Below, piece by piece: positions 33,641 to 41,694 of a DNA stretch of 64,000 nucleotides (the first letter of the stretch is position 1; each line of letters starts with the position of its first letter). The stretch is from Pseudorhodoferax soli. Lineage in GTDB: Bacteria > Pseudomonadota > Gammaproteobacteria > Burkholderiales > Burkholderiaceae_C. The DNA is taken from the NCBI RefSeq assembly GCF_003337555.1, contig NZ_QPJK01000015.1, forward strand, positions 1 through 64,000. Direction: 5' to 3'. The position numbers and the translations under genes were made by a program. The notes below the pieces were generated by a model. It was not told the origin of the DNA, made no database searches, and saw only the letters and a program-made list of their open reading frames with translations.

Positions 33641-35758
33641 CTATTGCTCCTTGCCTTGCGGCGCCAGTTCGATGACGGCGTCCACGGCGTAGGCCCCTTG
33701 GCCCTGCGGCAGTGCGAACACCGGATTGAGGTCGATCGATTGCAGGCGCGGGCCGGCCTGGTGCGCGAACTGCGACAGCCGCGCCAGCATGGCCGCCAGC
33801 GCCTGGATGTCCACCGGCGGCTTGCCGCGCGCGCCCAGCAGCAGCGGGGCGCCCTGGATCGAGCGGACCATCTGCTCGGCCACGTCTTCACCGAACGGAC
33901 AGCGGCGCAGCACCACGTCGTGCAGCACCTCGATGAAGATGCCGCCCAGCCCGAACACCGCCACCGGGCCGAACACCGGATCGCGCTGGATGCCGAGGAT
34001 GCACTCCACGCCGCCCGACAGCTGCTTGGCCACCAGCACGCCCTCGATGCGCGCCGCGGGCACGGCGGCCCTGGCGCGTGCCAGCAGCAGCTCGAAACCG
34101 CTGCGCACGGCCGCGGCGTCGCCCACATCCAGCAGCACGCCGCCGATCTCGGACTTGTGCAGGATGTCGGCCGAGAGGATCTTCAGGACCACCGGGTAGC
34201 CCAGCGCCTCGGCCGCGGCCACGGCGCTGGCCGCATCGGTGCACGCGCGCTCGGGCGCCACGGCGATGCCGGCCGCGGCCAGCAACTGCTTGGCCTGGGC
34301 CTCGTTCGGCGTGGCGTCAGGCAAGGCCAGCACCGGCACCTCCGGCGGCGCCAGCGCCGGCCCGCGCGCGAAGGCCTGGCCAAAGCGTGTCATCGCCGCG
34401 ATGGCAGCCACGGCCCGCGCCGGGTCCTCGAACACCGCGAAGCCATCGTCCTCGTACTGGCGCACGGTCTCGGGTGTGGCCAGGATGCACAGCACAAACA
34501 GTCTGTCCGGATGCCGCGCCCGCACCGCCTTGAGCTGCGCGCGCAGGCCCTCGGCGATGGAGCCCGCCCCCACCGTGTAGGTGAAGAAGGCCAGGATCGC
34601 GCCATAGCCGCCCTCGGCCACCACCGCCTCGGCGAACAGGCCGGCGATGCCCAGGTCGTTCATGAACTGCGCGGTGCAGTCCACCGGATTGCGCGGCGCG
34701 CAGAACGGGATCAGTTCCTTGAGCCGGCCTTGCGCGGCGGCCGGCATCTCGGGCATGGCCAGGCCGTGGACTTCGGCCGCATCGGACACGATCACGCCGG
34801 CACCACCGCTGACGGTGATCACCCCCAGCGTGTTGTCGACGGGGTAGATGCGCCGCGTGGCGGTGCGGGCCACGTCGAGCAGATGGTCGGTGCTGTGCGC
34901 GCGCACCACGCCAAGCTCGGCCAGCACGGCATCGGTCACGGCATCGTTGCCGGCCACGGATGCGGTGTGCGACTGCGCCGCGGCGCTGCCCACCGCGCTG
35001 GTGCCCACCTTCATCATGACCACCGGCTTGCGTGCGCGGCGCGCGTTCTCCAGCGCGGCCATCAGCGCGCCGCCGTCGCGGATGCCTTCGGCGTACACGG
35101 CGATCACCTCGGTGTCGCCGTCGTCCACGAAGGCCTGCACCATGTCCGCCAGGTGCAGGTCGCTCTCGTTGCCGGTCATCACGCAGGACGAGATGCCGAT
35201 GCCCGACGCGCGCGCCACGCCCAGGATGTGGCTGCCGTAGGCGCCCGACTGGCTCGCGATGCCGACACCGCCGGCCTTCGGAAAGCCCATCTCCACGACG
35301 GACGTGAAGCTGCCGTAGAAGCCGCTGCGCGGGTTCACCACACCGAGCGTGTTGGGGCCGAGGATGCGCACGCCGTGCGCGCGCGCGGCCGCCAGCATCT
35401 CCTGCTGCAGCACCACGCCTTCTGCGCTGGCCTCGGCGAACCCGGCGGAGAACACGATGGCCGCCCGCGTGCCGCGCTCGCCGAGCGCGGCGATGGTCTG
35501 CGGCACGAGCTTGGCCGCCACGGCCACGATGGCGACATCGGGCGCCTGCGGCAGCGCTGCCACGCTTTCGAACGCAGGCAGGCCTTGGATGGTCGGCCGG
35601 TTGGGGTTGACCGGCAGGATGCGGCCGCCGTAGCCCTGGCCCAGCATGTAGGCGATGGGCCGGCCGCCGATGCGCAGCGCGTCGTCCGAGGCGCCGACCA
35701 CGGCGACGCTGGCCGGGCGCAGCAGGCGCGACAGAGGGGAATGCAGAGCGTCCACCAT
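33641..35758 (-). CDS. NDP-forming acyl-CoA ligase (acetate--CoA ligase family, fused alpha-beta)
   Basis: A 705-residue protein joining a CoA-binding domain (about 1-140, VAVVGASDDALRIGG), a succinyl-CoA-ligase-like region with the phosphorylated histidine H264 (AAAQSHTASVAG), and a C-terminal ATP-grasp domain (about 470-700, YPVVLKILSADILHKSEIGG). This fused order is the bacterial ADP-forming acyl-CoA synthetase type. It would activate the imported carboxylate to its CoA ester, the entry step of the operon. The start ATG 35758 is 5 bp after the Bug gene stop. Substrate unknown. Confidence 0.9.
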   Translation of the reverse strand: MVDALHSPLSRLLRPASVAVVGASDDALRIGGRPIAYMLGQGYGGRILPVNPNRPTIQGLPAFESVAALPQAPDVAIVAVAAKLVPQTIAALGERGTRAAIVFSAGFAEASAEGVVLQQEMLAAARAHGVRILGPNTLGVVNPRSGFYGSFTSVVEMGFPKAGGVGIASQSGAYGSHILGVARASGIGISSCVMTGNESDLHLADMVQAFVDDGDTEVIAVYAEGIRDGGALMAALENARRARKPVVMMKVGTSAVGSAAAQSHTASVAGNDAVTDAVLAELGVVRAHSTDHLLDVARTATRRIYPVDNTLGVITVSGGAGVIVSDAAEVHGLAMPEMPAAAQGRLKELIPFCAPRNPVDCTAQFMNDLGIAGLFAEAVVAEGGYGAILAFFTYTVGAGSIAEGLRAQLKAVRARHPDRLFVLCILATPETVRQYEDDGFAVFEDPARAVAAIAAMTRFGQAFARGPALAPPEVPVLALPDATPNEAQAKQLLAAAGIAVAPERACTDAASAVAAAEALGYPVVLKILSADILHKSEIGGVLLDVGDAAAVRSGFELLLARARAAVPAARIEGVLVAKQLSGGVECILGIQRDPVFGPVAVFGLGGIFIEVLHDVVLRRCPFGEDVAEQMVRSIQGAPLLLGARGKPPVDIQALAAMLARLSQFAHQAGPRLQSIDLNPVFALPQGQGAYAVDAVIELAPQGKEQ

Positions 35759-35766
35759 CGCCGGCC

Positions 35767-36753
35767 TCACTCGACCTTGGCGCCGGACACCTGGACCACC
35801 TTGGACCAGCGTGCGATGTCGGCGGCGATCTTCTGGCCGAAGGCCTCGGGCGTGGACCAGGCCGGCTCGAAGCCCTGCGCCAGCAGGCGTTCCTTGAGTT
35901 CGGGCGCGTCGAGCTCGCGCTTGAGTTCCTGGTTGAGCCTGGAGATCACCTCCTTGGGCGTGCCGGCCGGGGCCATCAGGCCGTTCCAGACCACCACGTC
36001 GAAGCCGGGCACGCCGGACTCGGCCACCGTGGGCAGGTCGGGCATGGCAGGCGAGCGCTTGAGGCCGGTCTGGGCGATGGCCTTGAGCTTGCCGCCCTTG
36101 ACCTGGGGCATGGCGGAGAACATCAGGTCCATCACCACCTGGGTGTTGCCGGCCATCACGTCGGCCATGGCCGGGGCGCTGCCGCCGAAGGGGATGTGCG
36201 TCATCTTGATGCCGGTCTGCGCGCTCAGGTACTCGGTCGCCAGGTGGGTGGACGAGCCGTTGCCGGCGGAGCTGAAGTTCAGCGCGCCCGGCTTGGACTT
36301 GGCCAGCGCGACGAGGTCGGCAAGCGAATTGACCCCCAGCGCGGGGTTGACCATCACCAGCGTGGGCCCGGCGGTCAGCTCGGCCACGGGCGCCAGGTCG
36401 CTGCGGATGTCGTAGCGCATTCCCTTGTAGAGCGAGGGCGCGATGCTGTGGCCCATGGTCACCAGCAGCAGCGTGTAGCCGTCGGCCGGTGCGCGCGCCA
36501 CCTGCTCGGCGCCCAGGTTGCCCGAGGCACCGGGCTTGTTCTCGACGATGAAGGGCTGGCCCAACCGGTCGCCCAGCCGCTGCGCCAGCAGCCGCGCGAC
36601 GATGTCGTTGGTGCCACCGGGCGCATACGGCACGACGATCTTGACGGTGCGGGTGGGCCAGGCCTGGGCGCTGGCGCTGCCCGTGTAGGCGAGGGTGCCG
36701 AGCGCCATGGCGCAGGCGAGCGCCGCGGTGGCGCGGCGGGTCATGGTTGCCAT
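35767..36753 (-). CDS. Bug/TctC-family substrate-binding protein
   Basis: A 328-residue periplasmic receptor with signal peptide (MATMTRRATAALACAMALG..., cleavage near SASA-Q) and mature start AWPTRTVKIVVPYAPGGTND. The NKPGASGNLGAE loop (about residue 75) and the DLPTVAESGVPGF motif are family hallmarks. AGGAGACAAGC precedes the ATG at 36753 and decides the start. It is the first gene of the acyl-CoA operon and so likely captures the acid that the operon degrades; no TTT membrane genes are in the window. Controlled presumably by the divergent LysR regulator. Confidence 0.9.
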   Translation of the reverse strand: MATMTRRATAALACAMALGTLAYTGSASAQAWPTRTVKIVVPYAPGGTNDIVARLLAQRLGDRLGQPFIVENKPGASGNLGAEQVARAPADGYTLLLVTMGHSIAPSLYKGMRYDIRSDLAPVAELTAGPTLVMVNPALGVNSLADLVALAKSKPGALNFSSAGNGSSTHLATEYLSAQTGIKMTHIPFGGSAPAMADVMAGNTQVVMDLMFSAMPQVKGGKLKAIAQTGLKRSPAMPDLPTVAESGVPGFDVVVWNGLMAPAGTPKEVISRLNQELKRELDAPELKERLLAQGFEPAWSTPEAFGQKIAADIARWSKVVQVSGAKVE

Positions 36754-36817
36754 GCTTGTCTCCTGATATCGCGGCGCGGAAGGCCCGGCCACTGCTGCGA
36801 ATCCTAGGCAGCGCCCT

Positions 36818-36866
36818 ATACTCCGTCCAATACTTTCGATGGTCTTGGCGATACACAAAAGGTATC
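36818..36866. promoter_or_regulatory. LysR-type operator (ATAC-N7-GTAT) region
   Basis: ATAC at 36851-36854 and GTAT at 36862-36865 form a perfect ATAC-N7-GTAT site, which matches the classic LysR T-N11-A layout; the arms extend to GATAC/GTATC (36850-36866). It lies only 4 bp before the LysR ATG, so it would also block its own translation/transcription start. Further ATAC half-sites at 36818-36821 and 36830-36833 may be the activation sites toward the divergent Bug gene. Confidence 0.6.
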
Positions 36867-36869
36867 TCT

Positions 36870-37775
36870 ATGGAGCTCCGGCAACTGCGCCAGTTCGTCA
36901 CCGTGGCCGAGACCCGCAGCCTGCGGCGTGCGGCCGAGCGCCTGCACATGGCGCAGCCGCCGCTGTCGGTGGCGATGCGCAAGCTCGAGGAAGACATGGG
37001 CGTGGCGCTGTTCGAGCGCAGCGCACGCGGCGTGCAGCTGACGAGCGCCGGCGAAGGCGCGCTGGCGGCGGCGCGCAAGTGCCTGGCGGCAGCCGCCGAG
37101 GTCGGCGCTGCAGCGCGTGCGGTGGCCGGTGGCGAAACCGGCGAACTGCGCATCGGCTTCACCGGCTCGACCACCTTCGGCCTGCTGCCGCGCGTGGTGC
37201 GGGCCTTCCACCAACGCTGGCCGCAGGTGCGGCTGCACCTGCACGAGCTGACCAACCAGCAATCGCTCACGCAGGTGCAGGCCGGCCAGATGGACCTGGC
37301 CTTCGTGCGCGTGCCCACGAGCCACCTGCCGGGCCTGCATTTCGAGGTGATGGAGCGCGACCGCTTCTGCGTGGCGCTGCCGCCGGGCCATGCGCTGGCG
37401 GCCAAGGCCCAGCTCACGCTGCGCGACCTGGCCGGGCAGGACTCCATCGGCTACACGCCCTCGCCCGTGGGCGGGCTGCACGCGGCCTCCAGCCGGCTGC
37501 TGCAGCAGGCCGAGGTGGCGGTGCAGCTGGTGCAGGAGGCGGTGCAGGTCTCCACCGTGCTGGGCCTGGTGCTCAGCGGCCTGGGCCTGGCACTGGTGCC
37601 TTCGACCAACGCGCACTACTACGCCACCAGCGTGGTCTACCGGCCGCTGCGCGGGCTGCCGCGCGACAGCGGCATCGGCATCGCGCTGGTGCACCGGCCC
37701 GACAGCGGCAACCCGGCCACGGCGCACTTCGCGGCCAGCGCGGCGCAGCTGGCGGCCGGCGGCGTAGAGGCCTGA
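36870..37775 (+). CDS. LysR-family transcriptional regulator
   Basis: A 301-residue regulator with the N-terminal winged HTH (MELRQLRQFVTVAETRSLRR, then AAERLHMAQPPLSVAMRKLE) and a substrate-binding domain from about residue 90 (GELRIGFTGSTTFGLLP). The start follows the ATAC-N7-GTAT box; a longer frame to 36747 has no similarity. It is divergent from the six-gene acyl-CoA operon, which it most likely activates. The inducer is probably an intermediate of the imported acid, but this cannot be read from sequence. Confidence 0.92.
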   Translation: MELRQLRQFVTVAETRSLRRAAERLHMAQPPLSVAMRKLEEDMGVALFERSARGVQLTSAGEGALAAARKCLAAAAEVGAAARAVAGGETGELRIGFTGSTTFGLLPRVVRAFHQRWPQVRLHLHELTNQQSLTQVQAGQMDLAFVRVPTSHLPGLHFEVMERDRFCVALPPGHALAAKAQLTLRDLAGQDSIGYTPSPVGGLHAASSRLLQQAEVAVQLVQEAVQVSTVLGLVLSGLGLALVPSTNAHYYATSVVYRPLRGLPRDSGIGIALVHRPDSGNPATAHFAASAAQLAAGGVEA

Positions 37776-37793
37776 GCCGCGGTCAGCTCAGGC
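37770..37793. terminator. Bidirectional terminator-like palindrome between convergent genes
   Basis: GCCTGAGC (37770-37777) and GCTCAGGC (37786-37793) form a perfect 8-bp stem with an 8-base loop. The stem spans the stop codons of both the LysR gene and the convergent chemoreceptor gene. No T-tract is evident, so termination is not certain. Confidence 0.5.
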
Positions 37794-39777
37794 GCGGCAG
37801 GCCGGCCTGCGGGGCGTCGTGCCCCAGCCGGAACACCGACACCGTGCGCACGAGTTCGTCGGCCTGCTGCTGCAGGCTGCTGGCGGCGGCGGCCATCTCT
37901 TCGACCAGCGCGGCGTTCTGCTGCGTGGTCTGGTCCATCTGCACCACGGCCTCGCGGACCTGGGCCACGCCGGCGCTCTGCTCGGCGCTGGCGTTGCTGA
38001 CATCGGCCAGCAGGCGCGAGACGCGCGCCACCGCGGCCACCACCTCCTGCATCGTTTTTCCCGCCTCGTCGACGAGGGCGGTGCCGGCCTCCACGCGCTG
38101 CACGCTGGCGCCGATCAGGTCCTTGATCTCGCGCGCGGCCTGGGCCGAGCGCGTGGCCAGGCTGCGCACCTCGCCGGCCACCACCGCGAAGCCGCGGCCC
38201 TGCTCGCCCGCGCGCGCGGCCTCGACGGCGGCATTCAGCGCGAGGATGTTGGTCTGGAACGCGATGCCGTCGATCACGCCGATGATGTCGGCGATCTTGC
38301 GCGAGCCCGCATCGATGTCGCGCATGGTGGCCACCACGCGCTCCACCGTCGCGCCGCCCTGCTGCGCGACCTGGCTGGCGCTGCGGGCCAGCTGGTCGGC
38401 CTCGCGCGCATGGGTGGCGTTCTGCGTGACGGCGGCGCCCAGCTGCTCCATCGAGGCAGCCGTCTGCTGCAGCGCGCTGGCCTGGCTCTCGGTGCGGCTG
38501 GACAGGTCCTGGTTGCCTTGCGAGATCTCTGCGCTGGCATTGGCCACGGCCTCGGCGCCGTGGCGCACGCGCGCCACCACGCCGGCCAGATCGCCCTGCA
38601 TGCGCGCGAGCTGCGCCATCAGGCTGCCTGTGTCGCTGCCCTGCACCCGTACCGTCTGGCTCAGGTCGCCGGCGGCAACGCGCGCGCTGATGGCGGCGGC
38701 CTCGGCCGGCTCGCCGCCCAGCGGGCGCAGCACCAGGCGCTGCAGTGCCCAGGCCAGGCCCAGCGAGACCAGCACCACGGAAATGCCGCCCAGCACCAGC
38801 GCCGTCCAGTTGAGGCGGCGCACCTCGGCCAGGATGCGGTCTTCGGGCACGGTGGCGGCGAACGACCAGGGCGTGCGCGCATCGCCCACCCGCACCGGCA
38901 CGTACAGGCGCGTGGCCTGGCCCTGCAGCCGCTCGTGGAAGGTCGTGGCCTCGAAGGGCTTGCCCTCGCGCACGGCGGCCAGCGCATCGCCGTGCGCGCC
39001 GGTCGACGGCTTGCCCACGTTGGCCGCATCGCGGTCGCCCACGTAGAGGCCACCGTTGGACAACAGGCTGGCATAGCCGTCGCCGTAGATGCTGATGGCG
39101 CCGACCTTCTGCTGCAGATCGGACAGCGCGACGTCCACGCCGGCCACACCCAGCACGCGCTCGCCCGCCATGATGGGCACGACGGTGGTGGTGATCAGCA
39201 CCTCGCGGCCGGCCACGGTGTACTTGTAGGGCTCGATCAGCGTCTCGACCTTGCCATTGCGCGCCAGCAGGTAGTAGTCGCCGGGGCCGGGCTTGTCGTA
39301 GTCGGTCAGCGGCTCCACGGCCGGCTGGCCGGTGCCGCGGTTCCAGTAGGGGATGTAGCGGCCGGTGGCATCGTGGCCGGGCGTGCCGACGAACTCGGCG
39401 TCGCGCCCGTCGAAGGCGTTCGGCTCCCAGGCGGTCCACACGCCCAGAAAACGCGGGTTGCCGGCCAGCACGGCCCGGAGCTGCGCATCGGCGGCTGTGC
39501 GGTCGGCCCGGCCGGAGGCCTGCAGGCCGCCCAGGGCGTAGGCCAGCGTGCGGCTGGCCAGCATGGCCGCGTCGAGTTCGGCCTCCACCTGCGCGGCATT
39601 GCGCGCAGCCAGTTCCTCGGCATAGTGCAGCGCGGTGCTGCGCTGCAGGTCGCCCGCCTGGCGCGCGAGCACCGTGACCGTGATGGCGAAGCCCAGAAGC
39701 ACGACACCGCCGACGAGCAGCAGCAGCTTGGTGCGCAGACGCATGGACGAGGCAGGGGAAGCGGGCGAGGGGGGCAT
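37783..39777 (-). CDS. Methyl-accepting chemotaxis protein with periplasmic dCache domain
   Basis: A 664-residue chemoreceptor: TM1 at about residues 13-33 ([20 protein letters not shown]), a periplasmic dCache sensor (about 40-300), TM2 near 325-345, a HAMP segment ([21 protein letters not shown]), and the C-terminal signalling hairpin with the strictly conserved tip [27 protein letters not shown] before the ATG at 39777 supports this start over one at 39852. No cytoplasmic CheW/CheA genes are here, as usual for orphan MCPs. It lies beside an acid uptake operon and a hydratase gene, so the ligand may be an organic acid or amine (inference). Confidence 0.92.
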   Translation of the reverse strand: MPPSPASPASSMRLRTKLLLLVGGVVLLGFAITVTVLARQAGDLQRSTALHYAEELAARNAAQVEAELDAAMLASRTLAYALGGLQASGRADRTAADAQLRAVLAGNPRFLGVWTAWEPNAFDGRDAEFVGTPGHDATGRYIPYWNRGTGQPAVEPLTDYDKPGPGDYYLLARNGKVETLIEPYKYTVAGREVLITTTVVPIMAGERVLGVAGVDVALSDLQQKVGAISIYGDGYASLLSNGGLYVGDRDAANVGKPSTGAHGDALAAVREGKPFEATTFHERLQGQATRLYVPVRVGDARTPWSFAATVPEDRILAEVRRLNWTALVLGGISVVLVSLGLAWALQRLVLRPLGGEPAEAAAISARVAAGDLSQTVRVQGSDTGSLMAQLARMQGDLAGVVARVRHGAEAVANASAEISQGNQDLSSRTESQASALQQTAASMEQLGAAVTQNATHAREADQLARSASQVAQQGGATVERVVATMRDIDAGSRKIADIIGVIDGIAFQTNILALNAAVEAARAGEQGRGFAVVAGEVRSLATRSAQAAREIKDLIGASVQRVEAGTALVDEAGKTMQEVVAAVARVSRLLADVSNASAEQSAGVAQVREAVVQMDQTTQQNAALVEEMAAAASSLQQQADELVRTVSVFRLGHDAPQAGLPRLS

Positions 39778-39882
39778 CGGTTCTCCGGTGGCGCTGGCAG
39801 GGACGATCTGCCGATTGAACCAGCGGTGCGCCCCCGACACGCAAGTTTCCAACCCGCTCCAGGCACCCGCAGGCGCCGCCCG

Positions 39883-40755
39883 TCAGCCCAGCTCGGCCTC
39901 GGCCTGCATGGCCAGCGCGCCTGTGTGGTCGCGCGCCCACAGCGCGAGTTTGCCGCCGCCTTCGTCGCGGCCGCAGACGCTGAAGCGGTGGATGTCGAAG
40001 ATGGGCCGCACGGCCTTGAACGAGAAGCTGCGCACGCTCTGGCCGGGGCGCTCCCGCCGGACCAGGTCCAACAGCAGCGTGGCGATCAGCGGGCCGTGCA
40101 CGATCAGGCCGGGATAGCCCTCGACCTCGGTCACGTAGCTGCGGTCGTAGTGGATGCGGTGGCCGTTGAAGGTCAGCGCCGAGTAGCGGAACAGCAGCAC
40201 CGGGTCGGGCACGATGGCGCGTTCGAACTGCGCATCCGCCGGCGCGGCCTGCGGCGCCGGGGCTGGCGCGCCGGGCTGGGGGGCGTCGCGGTAGACGATG
40301 TCGTGCTGCTCGGTGAGCGCCACGCCGTCGGCGTCGCCATAGCTGTGCTCGACCGTCACGAACACCAGCGAGCCGCTGCGGCCGCTCTTGGTGCTGACAT
40401 CCAGGATGCGCGAATGGCGTTCCACGCTGGCGCCCAGTTGCAGCGGGCGGTGGAACTGCAGGCGGCCGCCGGCCCACATGCGCCGCGGCAGCGGCACGGG
40501 CGGCAGGAAGCCACCGCGGCGCGGGTGGCCGTCCTCGCCGATCTCGCGCGCGGGCGCCAGCGGCAGGAAGTACAGCCAGTGCCACAGCGGCGGCAGCGCG
40601 TCGCCGGCGGCGGGGGCCGGGTCTTCGCGGTCCAGCGTGGCGGACATGGCGGCCACGGGCTGCAGCGTCAGCAGGTCGTGGCGGGATTCGCTGCGGCCGA
40701 TCCAGGCGCGCAGGTGGTCGAGGTCGGTAGCGGGCGAAGGCGTGGTGGTGCTCAT
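39883..40755 (-). CDS. FAS1-like/MaoC hydratase, 3-methylfumaryl (mesaconyl-C4)-CoA hydratase-like
   Basis: A 290-residue double hot-dog protein. It has an N-terminal FAS1-like dehydratase domain (AWIGRSESRHD, PPLWHWLYFLP, then GFLPPVPLPRRMWAGGRL) and a C-terminal MaoC-like hot-dog with LTFNGHRIHYDRSY, whose N-G-H-x-I-H pattern holds the hydratase histidine. These phrases match what I recall of mesaconyl-C4-CoA hydratase (Meh), which pairs functionally with Mct in mesaconyl-CoA metabolism. It is 35 bp from the PuuD-like gene on the same strand, so it may be co-transcribed with it. A general acyl-CoA dehydratase remains possible. Confidence 0.78.
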   Translation of the reverse strand: MSTTTPSPATDLDHLRAWIGRSESRHDLLTLQPVAAMSATLDREDPAPAAGDALPPLWHWLYFLPLAPAREIGEDGHPRRGGFLPPVPLPRRMWAGGRLQFHRPLQLGASVERHSRILDVSTKSGRSGSLVFVTVEHSYGDADGVALTEQHDIVYRDAPQPGAPAPAPQAAPADAQFERAIVPDPVLLFRYSALTFNGHRIHYDRSYVTEVEGYPGLIVHGPLIATLLLDLVRRERPGQSVRSFSFKAVRPIFDIHRFSVCGRDEGGGKLALWARDHTGALAMQAEAELG

Positions 40756-40790
40756 GCCGCGATGGTGCGCGATTTGCGCACCCGCGGCCA

Positions 40791-41603
40791 TCAGCTTTTG
40801 GCGAAGGGGCTGTTCGCCATGCGTCGCGCGGCCACTGCGTCCAGGAAGTCGCGCAGCATCGCGGCGTCGTCGATGGTGTCCGAGCCGGGCTGGTGGAACT
40901 CGGGGTGCCACTGCACGGCCGCCACGTAGCTGCCAGAGGGGTCCTTGCGCCGGATGGCCTCGATGATGCCGTCGCTGACGCTGAAGGCCTCGGCCTCGAA
41001 GGTGTCGGCCAGCCGCTTGATGGCCTGGTGGTGGATGCTGTTGACGCGCACGCGCTCCACACCCGGGTACAGGCGCGACAGCCGCGAGCCCTGCAGGATG
41101 TTGACGCTGTGGTAGTTCAGGTCGTACGTCACCGCGTCACGGTGCACGAAGGAATCGGGCACCTGGGTGTTGATGTCCTGGTACAGCGTCCCGCCGAAGG
41201 CCACGTTGAGCAGTTGCAGGCCGCGGCAGACGCCGAAGATGGGCTTGCCCACGGCCTCGAACGCGGCCACCAGGGCCTTGTCGTACTCGTCGCGGATGCG
41301 GTCGCCGGCCCAGTTCTCGTGCAGCGGCTCCTCGCCGTAGCTGCCCGGCCAGACATCGGCGCCGCCGTGCATGACCAGGCCGTCCAGCCATTGGGCGTAG
41401 TGCTCGTAGGTCACGTCGCCGCGCTGGGTACTCCCCGTGGGACAGGGCACCATGACGACCATGGCGCCCGTGGACATCAGCCAGTGCGCGATGGACTGCT
41501 CCACGTACTGCAGCGTCTTGCCGGTGAACAGCGAGCGCGCGTGGTCGGCGTGGGAGAAGCAGGCGGACAGGCCGATCTTCAGGCGGCTGTGGACGGTGCT
41601 CAT
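40791..41603 (-). CDS. Gamma-glutamyl-GABA hydrolase-like class I amidotransferase, second paralogue
   Basis: A 270-residue protein with nucleophile Cys in GVCRGLQLLNVAFGG (about residue 138) and the His-x-Glu pair in VQWHPEFHQ. The overall design matches PuuD, but the N-terminal SACFSHADHARSLFTGKTL differs strongly from the polyamine-operon copy at 17934, as in the SpuA-like group that acts on other gamma-glutamyl compounds. It is outside the polyamine island and beside a hydratase gene. Substrate unassigned. Confidence 0.83.
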   Translation of the reverse strand: MSTVHSRLKIGLSACFSHADHARSLFTGKTLQYVEQSIAHWLMSTGAMVVMVPCPTGSTQRGDVTYEHYAQWLDGLVMHGGADVWPGSYGEEPLHENWAGDRIRDEYDKALVAAFEAVGKPIFGVCRGLQLLNVAFGGTLYQDINTQVPDSFVHRDAVTYDLNYHSVNILQGSRLSRLYPGVERVRVNSIHHQAIKRLADTFEAEAFSVSDGIIEAIRRKDPSGSYVAAVQWHPEFHQPGSDTIDDAAMLRDFLDAVAARRMANSPFAKS

Positions 41604-41660
41604 GGCGGCGGTGCGCAAAAGAAACCCATTCTGCACACGCGGCCGCCGTCGGTCACCGCG

Positions 41661-41684
41661 GCCCCGCAAGCCCTGGCGCGGGGC
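41661..41684 (-). terminator. Hairpin after the subtilase gene
   Basis: GCCCCGC (41661-41667) and GCGGGGC (41678-41684) form a perfect 7-bp stem with a 10-base loop, 11 bp past the minus-strand stop of the peptidase. No clear T-tract, so it is a weak terminator call. Confidence 0.4.
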
Positions 41685-41694
41685 ACGGGTTCGG

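Noticed and set aside
37637-41062. Very long open frames (more than 1000 codons) on both strands through the MCP, hydratase and hydrolase genes
   Set aside because: High GC content keeps antisense and off frames open; the translations are rich in Arg, Ala and Pro without family motifs, while known families occupy the other frame.
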